Below are positions 39,116 to 48,950 of a DNA stretch of 48,950 nt, in pieces. The notes under the pieces were generated by a model. That model was not told where the DNA came from. It saw only the letters and a program-made list of their open reading frames with translations, and searched no databases. The DNA lies in the NCBI GenBank assembly GCA_903772945.1, contig CAICTM010000781.1, positions 1-48,950 on the forward strand. The letters run 5' to 3'. Numbering within the stretch: the stretch's first letter is position 1; every line of letters starts with the position of its first letter. The DNA comes from Seminavis robusta. Lineage: Eukaryota; Bacillariophyta; Bacillariophyceae; Naviculales; Naviculaceae. Position numbers and translations under genes: made by a program.

Positions 39116-41689
39116 CAAAGGGATCCAGGAGACGAGAGCTGAAAAAACCCGAATTCCACATGTAACTCACTGGAGCGATCTTCCACAGTACTAGGGTTAA
39201 GGTTTATTGTTCAGGCATTATCTTCATCACTGGTGGCCTACATGTGGCTTGGTCCTACACTCTGTCCCCTCATGTAGACTGTGATGCCTTCCCACATTCT
39301 TGTTTCTGAATGGATTGACTTGTGGGCAAGATGGCTTTCAGAGACTTGCACTATCTCTCTTCAAATGGACTAGTCAGTAGAGTGCATACTAAGTTTGGGC
39401 ATATGAAGCAGCTTACTATTGTTATGGCTGGTGTATGCCACACACTTAGTGCATGGAATCTCCTAGGCTAAAGGGAGGGTAGAGGGCTGCTTCAACACAA
39501 GTCGATCGATCCAAGAAAAGAAAAATTGTGAGGATTCTGACTGGAGGGAATGCGCACCAATTTCACGCGAAGGCTCACTAGATAACAATAGACCATATCT
39601 GAACATCCAATATAACGCCACCAATGAAGAAGAAGCTGGAAGAGCTTTCAAGGCAGGACCTGGACATTTGTTCCTTAGGACGAAGGAGTTTCCCATAGTT
39701 GGTCAACCAGAATGGCGAGGTTTATCTTAATTAAATCTGTCGGCACTGCTTAGGGTTTACACGAAGAGGGATCTGTTTGGTATCTCCCCTCCGAAACAGT
39801 GCGCGACGCATCCATGCATCAATGCAACAACGCAGCAACAACAACAAACCAACAAACGAACTACTAGCTGGTACCCATTCCAATTGCAGGGAAATGGAGA
39901 AGCCTATCTCAAATCAGTTGGATTTGTAGACAGAAGTATGAAAAAAAGAAATGCCAAAACTGGTGGGAAAGATTGAAGCTTTATCTTAACCTTCTCTCAT
40001 GGCGCAACGATTAGTATGGTAAATGGGTTTTAAAAAACACAAAGAAAACTGACAGTCTGGTCTGAAATGAAGCCAAGGGCAATGGAAGAAAATTATCCCA
40101 GGGACAACAATCTACTTCTACTATTGACTCTGTGGAGGCATCATGCAGCTCCATTGCCAAACAATGCTGCCCTGTACATCGCCAAGGAAAACCACTAGCA
40201 GATCTACCGGTACAACCACTAGAAAGGCATTGACCAACGATATGGCTCGACAATTGAGCTTTAGAGATGCTGGTGGTTGGCAGAGACTCATACGGGTTGC
40301 AAACTACCCAAGAGGAAAGCAGATCTCATGAAACACTCACAATGCCAATAAGCCAGAAGGGCATTGTATCTGTAGCTAAGAACCCCCTCCTCCCCCCTCC
40401 TCTTCTCTTGCTTTCTTTTAACTATCTTGCCCCTGCGGGCAGGTTCTCTTTTTGCTATACTCAATGAAAATTTTCGTAACAGGCCACCTTTGACAGAGAT
40501 AGCAAACTGTCCGTACGGAAGGAGGAAGGAGGCAAAAATAGTCGAGTCAGAGTCTGAAGGATTTTTGCCAACCCATCTTTTCTCTGGGGTTGGTCTGACA
40601 GTCAGAATTTTACCTCAACACGGCGGCCAGTGGTTGAACATTTTTGCCAGTAGAAATTGTACTGGGATCTACAGTGTCAGCCCAAAATCAATGTTTGCTG
40701 GGGAGACATCATTTTGATGGAATCAGCCTTCCGTTTCAAGGTTGCTCATCTTGTTTGTAGAGTGTCGAAAGGGTTTCTGTTGAAGATACAAGTAGAGAGT
40801 GACTATTCTGTTGTAGCCTTGGCTGTCTCTTCTATCCCAGAGTCGCGTTGTCTGCGGTTGATAGCAGGCAGCAGCCGTTGATAGCAGCAGTGGTTGACCG
40901 GTAGCGGCACAGATCTCCACGACAGGACTGGCAACAACAAGAGGCAAGGAAGAGGCAACAAGTGGCAGCGACCATCTCAACAGCAAGCAACATAAGGAAC
41001 AAGATGCTCACATCATACCATTTCTTCCGTGAGGAGGGTGACTGAAGTGTTGTACGAAACTTCCCACTGGGCTCAGGTCTCATCCGTTCCTAGGGAAGTT
41101 GGTCTCGCAACGGTCGATCTCTGATCGGAAGGCAGGTTCGATAAGCTCTGTTTCCATTGTGGCATTTCTTGTCAAGTCGTCTCAATCAGTAGAGACGTTT
41201 AATTGGTTCCCAGCACTAGTTTGATTTCATCATGTCCACGATGAAGATCAGCCAAGCTCTCTGCCGACGAGAAATCAACAACAACCACAACCAACCGAGT
41301 CACGGCCGAAAAATTCACTCACAATGACAACATTTCAGCCGCTGCCATAGCGCTAACTACCATCTTTCAAGAAGGAGCCCATTTTAGTCACTGCCGACAA
41401 CAAGAAAGTCGCTGACGAGGAACCATGTTGGTTGCTGACGACTGCACGACGAGAAAGCCTAACACTCAACACCGCTCAGTCCACACTGGAGATCTAGTTT
41501 TCTGCCGACAATAATAAGAAATGTGATGTACTCCTCCAACAACGCCCGTCACCATAAAGAACAACAATTTTGATATGACTCTTCAAAAATCATACCCCGA
41601 GTCAAAACCAAACTTGTCATGGCCGACACTCACGAGAATGAATTGACAATGGGCGTGGAAATCGAAGGAATTTTCCTGCACCAGCTACA
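39116..41689. other. Long gene-free stretch
   Basis: About 2.57 kb in which I find no ORF with a domain or a believable composition. A C/T-rich run (CCCCTCCTCCCCCCTCCTC) lies near 40384-40402 and TACCGGTA at 40205-40212. From about 41200 the sequence takes on the CAAC/GCCGAC-rich character of the following region, with one GAGCCCATTTT word at 41375. Confidence 0.45.
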
Positions 41690-42454
41690 ATGACGAAAAA
41701 GAATCCACCCCGCACAAGAACAACGGAAATTTTAGTCTCATCCAATATGGCAACTAACTTACTCCTTGCCAAATCACGCTACAAGATTCCCAGCATGAAG
41801 ATGTCACCTTCAATTGTCAAAGACATGTATAGCGATGTCTACTACAACATTTTTCTACCGAGGAAACCGTCAACTTCATACTCCACGGAGCCCAATTTAC
41901 TCTCCGATGCACCGATGGTCACTGCGGATGCATGCAACAAGTCATCTGTGATCACCACCGACGACAACAGGACGAACGAACCATCCTACATGTACGACCA
42001 TGGAAAGAAGCTTGCCACCCGTGCGCCCGGTATGCCTTCTCCCTTTCAAGACGACATTCGAAAAGGAGGAGATCCTGGCAAGCTCAAGCTCATGCCCATG
42101 CCCGAAAACGACTATGGCACCATCACGGCCATGAAAGAGCCAATTTCCTGCCGTGAACTGAGATCCGTATCCAAGGGATTAGCTCCTTTGCACTTGCCCA
42201 CCGGCTATGGCGCAGCAAATTTCACAGGAAATTGTCATGGAAAACCAACATTGTCCTCCTCCGCGCAGCCCATTTTCCATTCTATCAACAACAATGCTCC
42301 TCCAACGACGCTCGACCTTGTCGCAGTCAAGAGCAACAACAATTCGGCCGACACTGACGACGAGGAATTCACACCCGAGTTTGATGGAGCAGTCCCCGGC
42401 ATTGACGCGTTCATGCAGGAAGGCGACCAAGTTTTCTGCCGAGAAAGTGAATAG
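41690..42454 (+). CDS. Low-complexity orphan ORF
   Basis: 254 residues from MTKKNPPRTRTTEIL, predicted largely disordered, with no recognised domain. It contains short recurring peptides around STEPNLLSDAP and SSAQPIFHSINNN that come from a repeated GAGCCCA/CAGCCCA plus TTTT word. Part of it (RKGGDPGKLK) has a DNA match more than 20 bp long near 45713 in another frame context. It may be coding, or a chance ORF in a repeated G-poor region. The clean 254-codon frame is the only argument for a gene. Confidence 0.3.
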   Translation: MTKKNPPRTRTTEILVSSNMATNLLLAKSRYKIPSMKMSPSIVKDMYSDVYYNIFLPRKPSTSYSTEPNLLSDAPMVTADACNKSSVITTDDNRTNEPSYMYDHGKKLATRAPGMPSPFQDDIRKGGDPGKLKLMPMPENDYGTITAMKEPISCRELRSVSKGLAPLHLPTGYGAANFTGNCHGKPTLSSSAQPIFHSINNNAPPTTLDLVAVKSNNNSADTDDEEFTPEFDGAVPGIDAFMQEGDQVFCRESE

Positions 42455-45430
42455 CGGAGAACACGCTACTATACTATAATTGAAGTAGTAACGCCCATAC
42501 CAGTCAATACCAAAAATTGATGATACTGCTCTGTCATGCCCGGTACACCCCTCGGAGAGCCCAGTTTCTGCCCAAGGCTGCAACAACAACACCTCTTATG
42601 AGCACAATTTCGGGCTCATCGCCCACACAGGTAACAGCAACAACAAGAACAACAGGGGTGTAAAATACTCATTAGTTTAGCAAACTATGGCCACGGAGTG
42701 GCTTTTATGACGCGGGCAAGTGGTGGGGAAGCCCCCACCTAGCTGAGTCGTCATCTACTTATTTGCCCAATCAACATGACCTCATCCACTGGCCAACGTG
42801 GAGCCAGCACCAGTAGACAGATGCCCTGGGTAGGGGGGGTGAGCACATTGATAAGGGAACCTGCAGCGCACAAACCTGGGTTACAGGGGCTTAACAGGTT
42901 TTTTGTCGGTATGAAACCATTATAACCAAAGGGGCCGTGAGGACACAGATAGATTGCCAGACCAAAGAGTGTCTTGCCAGTAAGTGTGTCTGGTTGATCA
43001 GTCCCAAGCTGTGGCAAGTGCCTTGGCATGCAAGGCAAGATAGCCATGCAGAGCCCGTAGGATGTGTACTCCTCAGGCTGGACCAGAGCAGGGTGTAACA
43101 CCATCTAATGCACAAAAATTGTTAGAAGAAGCCAACAAGCAGGCAAATGAATGGGGTAAATGACACACTGGCAGTCTTGTGGTTCCCGGGAGGGAGGCAC
43201 AGGGCTGCTGGAGTGTTGTGGTCGGTGTTCGAGGGGTTGTTGAGTCAATAGAAGGAGGATAAGGGGCACTGGGAGTGGGCTTGGAGCCAGGGAGGGGGGA
43301 GATCCTGTTGGTGTTGGGAGTGTTTTGTAGGAGTTTTGGGAGTGAGCTATGGTTGATGTGTGTTGTGGAATAGAGGCGTGTCTCTGTTCAAGGGTGAGAA
43401 CAAAGGCATCCTCCCTGAAGGGTAGGGTGTGATTCGGAAGGGTGTGATCCTCAAAGATGGCTGAATGCTCTAGGAGCTTGTTGGATGATTCATTTGGGGA
43501 GTGGTGTTGTGTAGTCTGGGAGGATGCGTTGGATGTGGGTTGGTTGGGTGAAGTTGGGAGTGGGGGAAAGTTCTGGGAGGACGTTGGGGTTTGAGTCTGC
43601 AGCTTGTGGGTAGCACATGGGAGTCATGGTGCTTGGGTGGTAGGGTGGTTGGGGAAGAGTTGTCGTATCTGGAAGATGTTGGATGTTGTTCGTTGCTTCA
43701 CGCAAGCTAATGAGAGTTTGCTTGTGAGGTGGGTGAGATGATGTGATGTTAGAGGGGTATTAGGGGCAATGCACTGAGGCACGGTAATCAAGGTTATATC
43801 AAGTTGTTGGTTATTGTTGCCCACTGGATCAAAGGCTGTGCAAGTCTTGGTGCAGGTATACCACTACCTGCAGGAGGAAGATGGTATGAGAGCCAAGGCT
43901 GTTAGGATTCTTTCAGGGAAACTAGAGAAGTCACGCTATAGCCCGTAGAGGCGTGGTGGGGGGATCAAGGGTGTTTTTGTTGGTTGATGGGGCTTGTTAC
44001 TGGTTGACACTGGTTGTCTCAAAGACTGGTACTCAATCTGTTGCTAGGGCATGACAATGCAAAAGAGAGTCAAGCCAAGATTGGAAGGGTACTCGATTCA
44101 GGGGAACTGTGGAAAGTCACTGGGGAGTCACTAACAATCAATGAGAGAGGGAAAGAGTCAGTTATGTATTATTATCTATGCCACACCACGTTGCAGTTCT
44201 GTCTGGGGCTCAACCTTTGGAGCACCACACTCAGAGGAGAGTAGGTGCAGTAGCAGGGAGGTGGCTGTGTCAATGAGTGTTGCACAATCTAAGCAATCAC
44301 GCTAGAGGGGCAGCTTTTGTAGTTTTGTTCTTTGTGGGGGTTGAGATCCTTGGGAGAGGAGCTGGATATCATCAGGGAGGGGCTGTGAAATCTTACAAAT
44401 TGCAGCCAAGCTGGGGAGATACAAGAACTTCAAGTCTTACAAGAACTCTGTTGTTGTTTGTTTTCCTCTTGGGAGGAGTTAGATATCAATGGAGGGGTGG
44501 TCGTAGCGGATGTATCAGTTCCACACAAGGACGTCGGGAGAAACCAGAGTGGCCGGTGAAAAAGTAGAATACAGGTTGTAATTCTCTTCTCGGTGGTCAC
44601 TGCAAGTATTTCGTGAATCTTCTTGATGACAGTAGGCTGCGTACGAGGAAGAGGTAGGAGTATCGGAGGAGAGAGTGTAGTTCGCGGGAAGATCGATCGA
44701 TTCACGGGGTAGCGAGGTCTTGGATTCCGGTTCCGAATTAGATTCGTTGAATCGATTCGAATTCGCGATTGGAGATGTGAGTCAGTTGCCTTAGGGGTAA
44801 GTGTTAACTGAACCTGTCGTTGCTGCGGAAAGATCGTCATCGTACGAAAAAGAGGATCGCGACAATGGGATTTTGATGGCCTGTCAGGAGCGTAGCTGAG
44901 AAAACAACAAATAGATATTGAGTTTTGTTCTTGCTGTTGCTGGGAAACCGCAGAAGGAAACATTGCTTAACTTGCTGTTCCAAATTTCTTCCAACTTGAC
45001 GTCGATCGGTCCGAGAAAAGAAAACCCGCCCGAATCTCGTAGGATTCAATTGGGATGGCTTTTAGATCTGAACCGGAGAGAAGGCCGCTTTGATAGTCGC
45101 TTGATGTGGAGAGGTGCGCTTGATAGGAGATACCAGAGGAGTGTCGATCGCTGTCAACCTGAGGGCTTGAATGAGAGATTAAAGAGAGAAAAGCGGGAGT
45201 GTGTTCCTGTATCGTTGCGCTTTCCTATATAGTAAAACAGTACTCTTTACAAGATAACAGATAAACAGTGCTTCTCTGAGGTCTTTCGCTTCGTTTCAAA
45301 TTGCTTCTAATGGTGCTAATAGGTAGTGTAAGTATAGCGTATGACCGATTGTATATTGTGTTTGTTGCTATCAGTGTGGTTCTTATAGTGACAGTTCAGA
45401 GGGGAAGCTCCTCGATTGATTCGCTTCCGT
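42455..45430. other. GT-rich, mostly gene-free stretch
   Basis: Nearly 3 kb. The plus strand is rich in GTTG, GGGAG and TGGG, so minus-strand frames are Pro/Thr/Asn-rich and open by composition. A GGAG-GATATCA-GGAGGGG segment appears twice (about 44340-44385 and 44470-44505). One minus-strand exon candidate is listed separately. Confidence 0.4.
42751..43104 (-). CDS. Possible exon of an unrecognised minus-strand gene
   Basis: A 117-codon open frame, MVLHPALVQPEEYTSYGLCMAILPCMPRHLP to WPVDEVMLIGQISR, begins right after an acceptor-like sequence. On the minus strand the text before the ATG is CTTCTTCTAAC, a T-rich spacer, and GCATTAG, which is a good branch point plus acceptor. An upstream exon could lie in the Pro-rich frames around 43160-43900. 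No domain is recognised and the composition (Gly/Pro/Leu/Cys) is unusual, so this may be noncoding. Confidence 0.25.
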   Translation of the reverse strand: MVLHPALVQPEEYTSYGLCMAILPCMPRHLPQLGTDQPDTLTGKTLFGLAIYLCPHGPFGYNGFIPTKNLLSPCNPGLCAAGSLINVLTPPTQGICLLVLAPRWPVDEVMLIGQISR

Positions 45431-46640
45431 GAAAAAGTAGCAACAACAAGAACAACACTATGTTGGACTCAATGGCACGCTGATGCACTACTATTGCAAT
45501 GATGTTCGTCACAACTGGCGAAAATAACAACAACGATTCGTCTGGTCTCATCATTGTCAACGACCGTAGAAAGGCAACCACGGAGCCCATTTTCCATGGC
45601 TCCAGCGACACGGCTAACAAGAGCCACCAATAACATCAGCTCTCATTGCTTGCCATCTGTGTATTCGATATATTCTCCCTCTACTACCTTTGAAGATGCC
45701 ATACGATTAAGGGGAGGAGATCCTGGCAAGCTCATGTCCGAAAGCACAAACATCATTTCCCGGCCAATGCATCTCCTCCGACCAATGCAATGACGCTCGT
45801 CACATTGCCAGTCAACAACAACAATTCTGGTCATGTCCTCGATACTACTGCTAAAATTATTTCAACAACGCTCGTATCAGTCAACGACAACCAGTTCGAC
45901 CGTGTAGCTTCCTTCTCCGCGCAGCCCAATTTTGATAGTCATGATGACGCCTCCTCGCGAACAACGATTGTCTCATTGCCGATCCCATTTCGAAGCTCAA
46001 ATACAACCACAACAATCCATTGACTGCGCTACAGGAGCATTTTATGAATGTGGCAGATCCGACAACTTGTCCCACATCGGTTTTTACTACAATGACGTGA
46101 AATCCACACGTACCGGTAGCAACAGCAACTTTGACACGGAACCCATCATGTTCGGGCCCATTTTGGTTGCCAACATCTATAGCAAGTTGGAGCCACCTTT
46201 GCTCGTCAAAACTGACAGCACGGTGGCAACTGCCTCCTCCGTTGAGCCTATCTTTGCTCTCTTTGGCTCCAATTCCGACAACAAACTGCTCCTCTTTGGA
46301 GCCAACATAGTGCAAAGAGGGGAGACAACATTCTCCACCACCACCAACGACAAGATTGCCATCAATTTGGCTTCTCACAGCCAAGCCACCTTCTACCTGC
46401 TTTTGGACACTTACTTTGGAGACAGAGGAGCAGCAATGATGCCCCAATCCTTCCCTTCCATAGACTGCAGCCAGCATATGCATACCACCGACCATACCAG
46501 CAACAGCAACAGCTCCTACCTGGGAATCCTGCTGTAGCATACTATGTGCACTGATCCAACACCAGGACCTACACAGATCTACCCCACCGCCAGCACACTC
46601 TACAGACCCATAATATGAAGGGTAACTAGATCTATCATAA
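45431..46640. repeat. Diverged second copy of the 41.2-42.5 kb low-complexity family
   Basis: A block GGAGGAGATCCTGGCAAGCT at about 45715 is identical to one at about 42067. The word AGCCCA(T/A)TTT recurs at 45584, 45923 and 46155 as it does at 41376, 41888 and 42266. Open frames occur on both strands (for example 45941-46537 plus), but they are low in complexity and mutually overlapping, so I do not call a gene. Confidence 0.5.
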
Positions 46641-47372
46641 ACTGAACCTAACTCCAGATATGTTGCCAAAAAGGCATGCATCCCTCCCATACCCCTCTAG
46701 CTAGCTAGAAGTAGTATTAGTAGTACTATAGAAAATTTAGCATTCCTTTCACAATACAAAGATCGTGGGTTGGCGCCCCCGGAGGGACCTCTTGTTGGTG
46801 TGTCTGTTTGCCCTTCAGGTGCGAGGGCTATGTCCGAATTCCGAATCCATTCAAGAGTGGCTCGGTGACGGCTGGGATCTGTTAGCTGTGCTGAACTTCG
46901 ACTTCTGGAAAGTGGAACAGTGGAACACAAAAGCCTCCCCACAAATGTCCCTCCACTGGTTTCCACCACGCTCTTCATTGGAAGCTGTGCCGGTACCGGT
47001 ATGGTAGGAGCAGTCGGCAGTCGAGTACCACCTGCGAAACCCTACCGGTACCGGTACCAGGTACGGCATGGGAACATCGTGGATCCAAAATGAGTTAAAG
47101 AGGATGTCTCGTTATTTAGAAGAAGGTCATCCGACCAGCCGGCTTTAAAGGTATATTCTCCTTCACGACACTTGGGCATCTGCCAGAGTCATTGTTGGAA
47201 GTCCAGGTGTGTCGTCGACGTCGTCGAAAACTCCCGAGCAAAATGTAACTTCCTTCCAGCTTCCAGCCTCACAACTTGAAAGCTCCGCAACCAGCACAAA
47301 CCATCATAAAAAGAAACAACCTCCAATATTTTTTCCAGCCTCTCGATCTCAAAATAAGCAGAAGATATCACC
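46641..47372. other. Intergenic, nothing recognised
   Basis: About 730 bp with CTAGCTAGCTAG at 46699 and a dense TACCGGTACC cluster at 46990-47060. GGATCCAAAATGAG at 47091 matches the text at 39101 at the edge of the 147-bp array. Confidence 0.4.
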
Positions 47373-47663
47373 ATGACAGGAGCTGATGAACAACCCTCGC
47401 TGTATGAGCGCCTGGGAGGTGATGCCTTCTTCAACCTCTTGGTAACTGCAGTTTTTGACGAGAAATTGGAACACCCCGTCCTCAAACAATTCTTTCAGAA
47501 TATCCCAGTTTCGGCCCTCAAGACGCATCAGATCAAGTTGTTTCGGTCGATTTTTGGAAAGGAGAGTGACAAACCTACCGATGAAGACTTGTTGGACTTT
47601 ATGATTCGAACTCACACTCACATGTTCCGGGATCAGGGGCTTAACGAAACCGGTGGCGGTTGA
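47373..47663 (+). CDS. Truncated (2/2) haemoglobin, group I type, missing the C-terminus
   Basis: 96 residues: MTGADEQPSLYERLGGDAFFNLLVTAVFDEKLEHPVLKQFFQNIPVSALKTHQIKLFRSIFGKE, then DEDLLDFMIRTHTHMFRDQGLNETGGG. SLYERLGGD, FF and HQ..LF match helices A-E of group I truncated haemoglobins. The His in RTHTHMF is the likely proximal haem ligand, and GLNE begins the loop before helix G. Family members usually run about 115-130 residues or more and continue with a Phe-Asp helix G and helix H. Here the frame ends at GGG-TGA and I see no continuation in the next 280 bp. It is either a broken gene or a variant lacking part of the haem pocket. Such proteins bind O2 or NO. Confidence 0.75.
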   Translation: MTGADEQPSLYERLGGDAFFNLLVTAVFDEKLEHPVLKQFFQNIPVSALKTHQIKLFRSIFGKESDKPTDEDLLDFMIRTHTHMFRDQGLNETGGG

Positions 47664-47955
47664 CCCGGCCAGTACCAAATAAATGATGCAGTCACCACCA
47701 AGACTTCATACGGTAGAGTGTATCTCTGTTGTTGTTGGTAGCCCGTTGCTGTAAATGGATGTATGCGAGCTTTGCGTTTTCTGCTTGGAACAATGTATGT
47801 ATATTTGGGACATGTAGTTTATTCAGTTGTTTTTAGATAGTTCTAGCTACTAGAGGTTGATAGTATAGATGCACTAACATGTACGAGCGCACTCAACCGT
47901 GCGTCTTGTCTCATCACAAAATTAAAATTGATTGGCAAGAATGTTCCGCCCTTGC

Positions 47956-48950
47956 CTACGCAGAGACGGCACCGGGCGTGTGGTTCTTGGGCTTGCTGGC
48001 CCAGATGGTGCCTTTCAGCCATGCAAACGGGTTCGAAGAACTGGATCGTTTCGGTTTCTCCTTGGCGTGCATCTTCTTGTGCTTTTTCTCATCATCACCC
48101 TGATGACTGGGCTTTCCAAATAGTGAGGAAGAGTGATTGGACTCTGTACTCAAGTCTGCACTGGTTTCATCACAACCGCCCACAAGCAAGGAAGGTGAAG
48201 TGGAGGAAGTGTTCTCACGGATCCCAAGGGCAGTTAAGTTATCCTTGTCTTCCAACATGCGGATTTTGTGGAGAATATGTGGCGCCTTCACTCCCCCCAC
48301 AGGAGTGGTCTTCTTGGCAAAGGAAGATGTGTGGGAGCGAAGTTGTTTCTCAGCCTTTTTCAAGGCTTCTTGGGAAAGCCCCAGTTTGACGGAGGCGATG
48401 AGGAACTGGGCAATCATGCGAATATAGAGTTCCTGCGATAGCTTGGGATTTCCTCTTCCTCTTGGGTACTGCACAATCTGCAGCATTTTCCTTTGGTGTT
48501 GGGCGCAGACACTATCTGCCTTCATGAAGGCAAGTTGCAGAAAGGCCACCAAGTAGACGTGGTGGTCCATGTATGGCTGATCCATGAAAGTGTCGGCAAT
48601 GTCTTTGTCTCCCTCCGGTCCAAAGCGATTGGTTAAATCGCAGGTCCAAGCATGGAGAACGGGGGTCTTGGAGTCTTTGGCCAGTTTTCCCGTCAGCCAA
48701 GTGGGGATTTCAATTTTGGAGTATTCGGGAAGGACCACCTCCAGGTCTGTTCCAATGGTTTTGGGGGATGCCAGGGGGAGTGTTTTCATCTTCCCTTTCC
48801 ATGGTCTTTTCACGTTCCGCCACCTGCGCTCCGTACTCAAAGACCACTCTCATGGAGGCCAGAATGGCATGCACTGCATCAATCAAACCCTGGTCCACTT
48901 GGAAGGTTTGCAGTCCTTGGGCAAAACAGTCTGCCGCCATGTCGTAATGA
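47956..48950 (-). CDS. Partial unrecognised gene running off the window, with a frameshift
   Basis: The minus frame from about 48790 to 47956 encodes LPLASPKTIGTDLEVVLPEYSKIEIPTWLTGKLAKDSKTPVLHAWTCDLTNRFGPEGDKDIADTFMDQPYMDHHVYLVAFLQLAFMKAD and a Lys/Ser-rich tail. Upstream, another frame (FQVDQGLIDAVHAILASMRVVFEYGAQVAEREKTMERED) reaches the window edge. The two appear to be one protein, joined across a CCCCC run near 48778-48784, where a one-base difference or a sequencing error would shift the frame. The protein looks helical and intracellular, with a basic Ser-rich C-terminus. No family is recognised, and its start may be outside the window. Confidence 0.55.

Noticed and set aside
45881..46690. 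269-codon minus-strand Gly/Val-rich ORF
   Set aside because: It mirrors a G-poor, AAC-rich plus strand and overlaps a similar ORF on the other strand; openness follows from composition.

Overview
The window looks like nuclear DNA of a pennate diatom. The grounds are short spliceosomal introns (about 70-140 nt, GTAAG/GTACG donors, CTAAC-like branch points), leucine-rich-repeat and 27-residue ankyrin-like families written in diatom style, a Ty1/copia Gag of the diatom CoDi kind, and large amounts of decayed transposon DNA. A Seminavis-like raphid diatom is my inference; no rRNA or organelle marker is present to prove it. I saw no tRNA, rRNA or CRISPR.

Layout. 0.4-5.4 kb: a decayed transposase-like gene (DUF7869 type, minus strand) broken by three terminal-inverted-repeat (TIR) elements, one nested in another. 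5.7-7.0 kb: a von Willebrand A protein (minus). 7.4-11.1 kb: a 1213-residue transposon protein. 11.2-11.9 kb: an unrecognised ORF. 12.4-14.9 kb: a membrane-anchored LRR protein with two introns. 15.4-15.8 kb: a second scrap of the DUF7869 gene. 15.9-16.6 kb: a signal-anchor protein. 17.1-17.8 kb: a broken ankyrin gene. 18.3-19.3 kb: a CRT-like transporter pseudogene. 20.0-21.8 kb: a repeat protein broken by one extra base inside a homogenised 81-bp array. 22.2-23.0 kb: the AP-2 sigma adaptor gene. 23.6-24.6 kb: a HYD1-type ADP-ribosyltransferase-like membrane protein. 25.7-28.8 kb: a small secreted protein, an orphan and a membrane protein. 29.4-30.6 kb: a membrane J-domain protein. 31.2-32.3 kb: an orphan copia Gag. 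33.0-34.5 kb: an RRM plus methyltransferase protein with a plastid-type leader. 35.3-36.2 kb: a nuclease-like pseudogene. 36-47 kb: mostly gene-free, with a fourth TIR element, a 147-bp tandem array and a duplicated low-complexity family. 47.4 kb: a truncated haemoglobin. 48.0 kb to the end: a partial unknown gene.

Housekeeping genes (AP-2 sigma, J protein, methyltransferase, haemoglobin) are islands among transposon remains and fast-evolving repeat proteins; there is no operon logic. The most unusual signal is a set of four TIR elements with unrelated ends. Each is filled with a short motif at its own near-constant spacing: 25 bp (A, 1926-3801), 11 bp (B, 1044-1836), 21 bp (C, 1197-1605) and 19 bp (D, 37299-37554). 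In C the spacing is mirror-symmetric about the element centre. B carries a splice acceptor inside its TIR and appears to have taken over the acceptor of a host intron. The octamer TACCGGTA is also strongly over-represented across the window.
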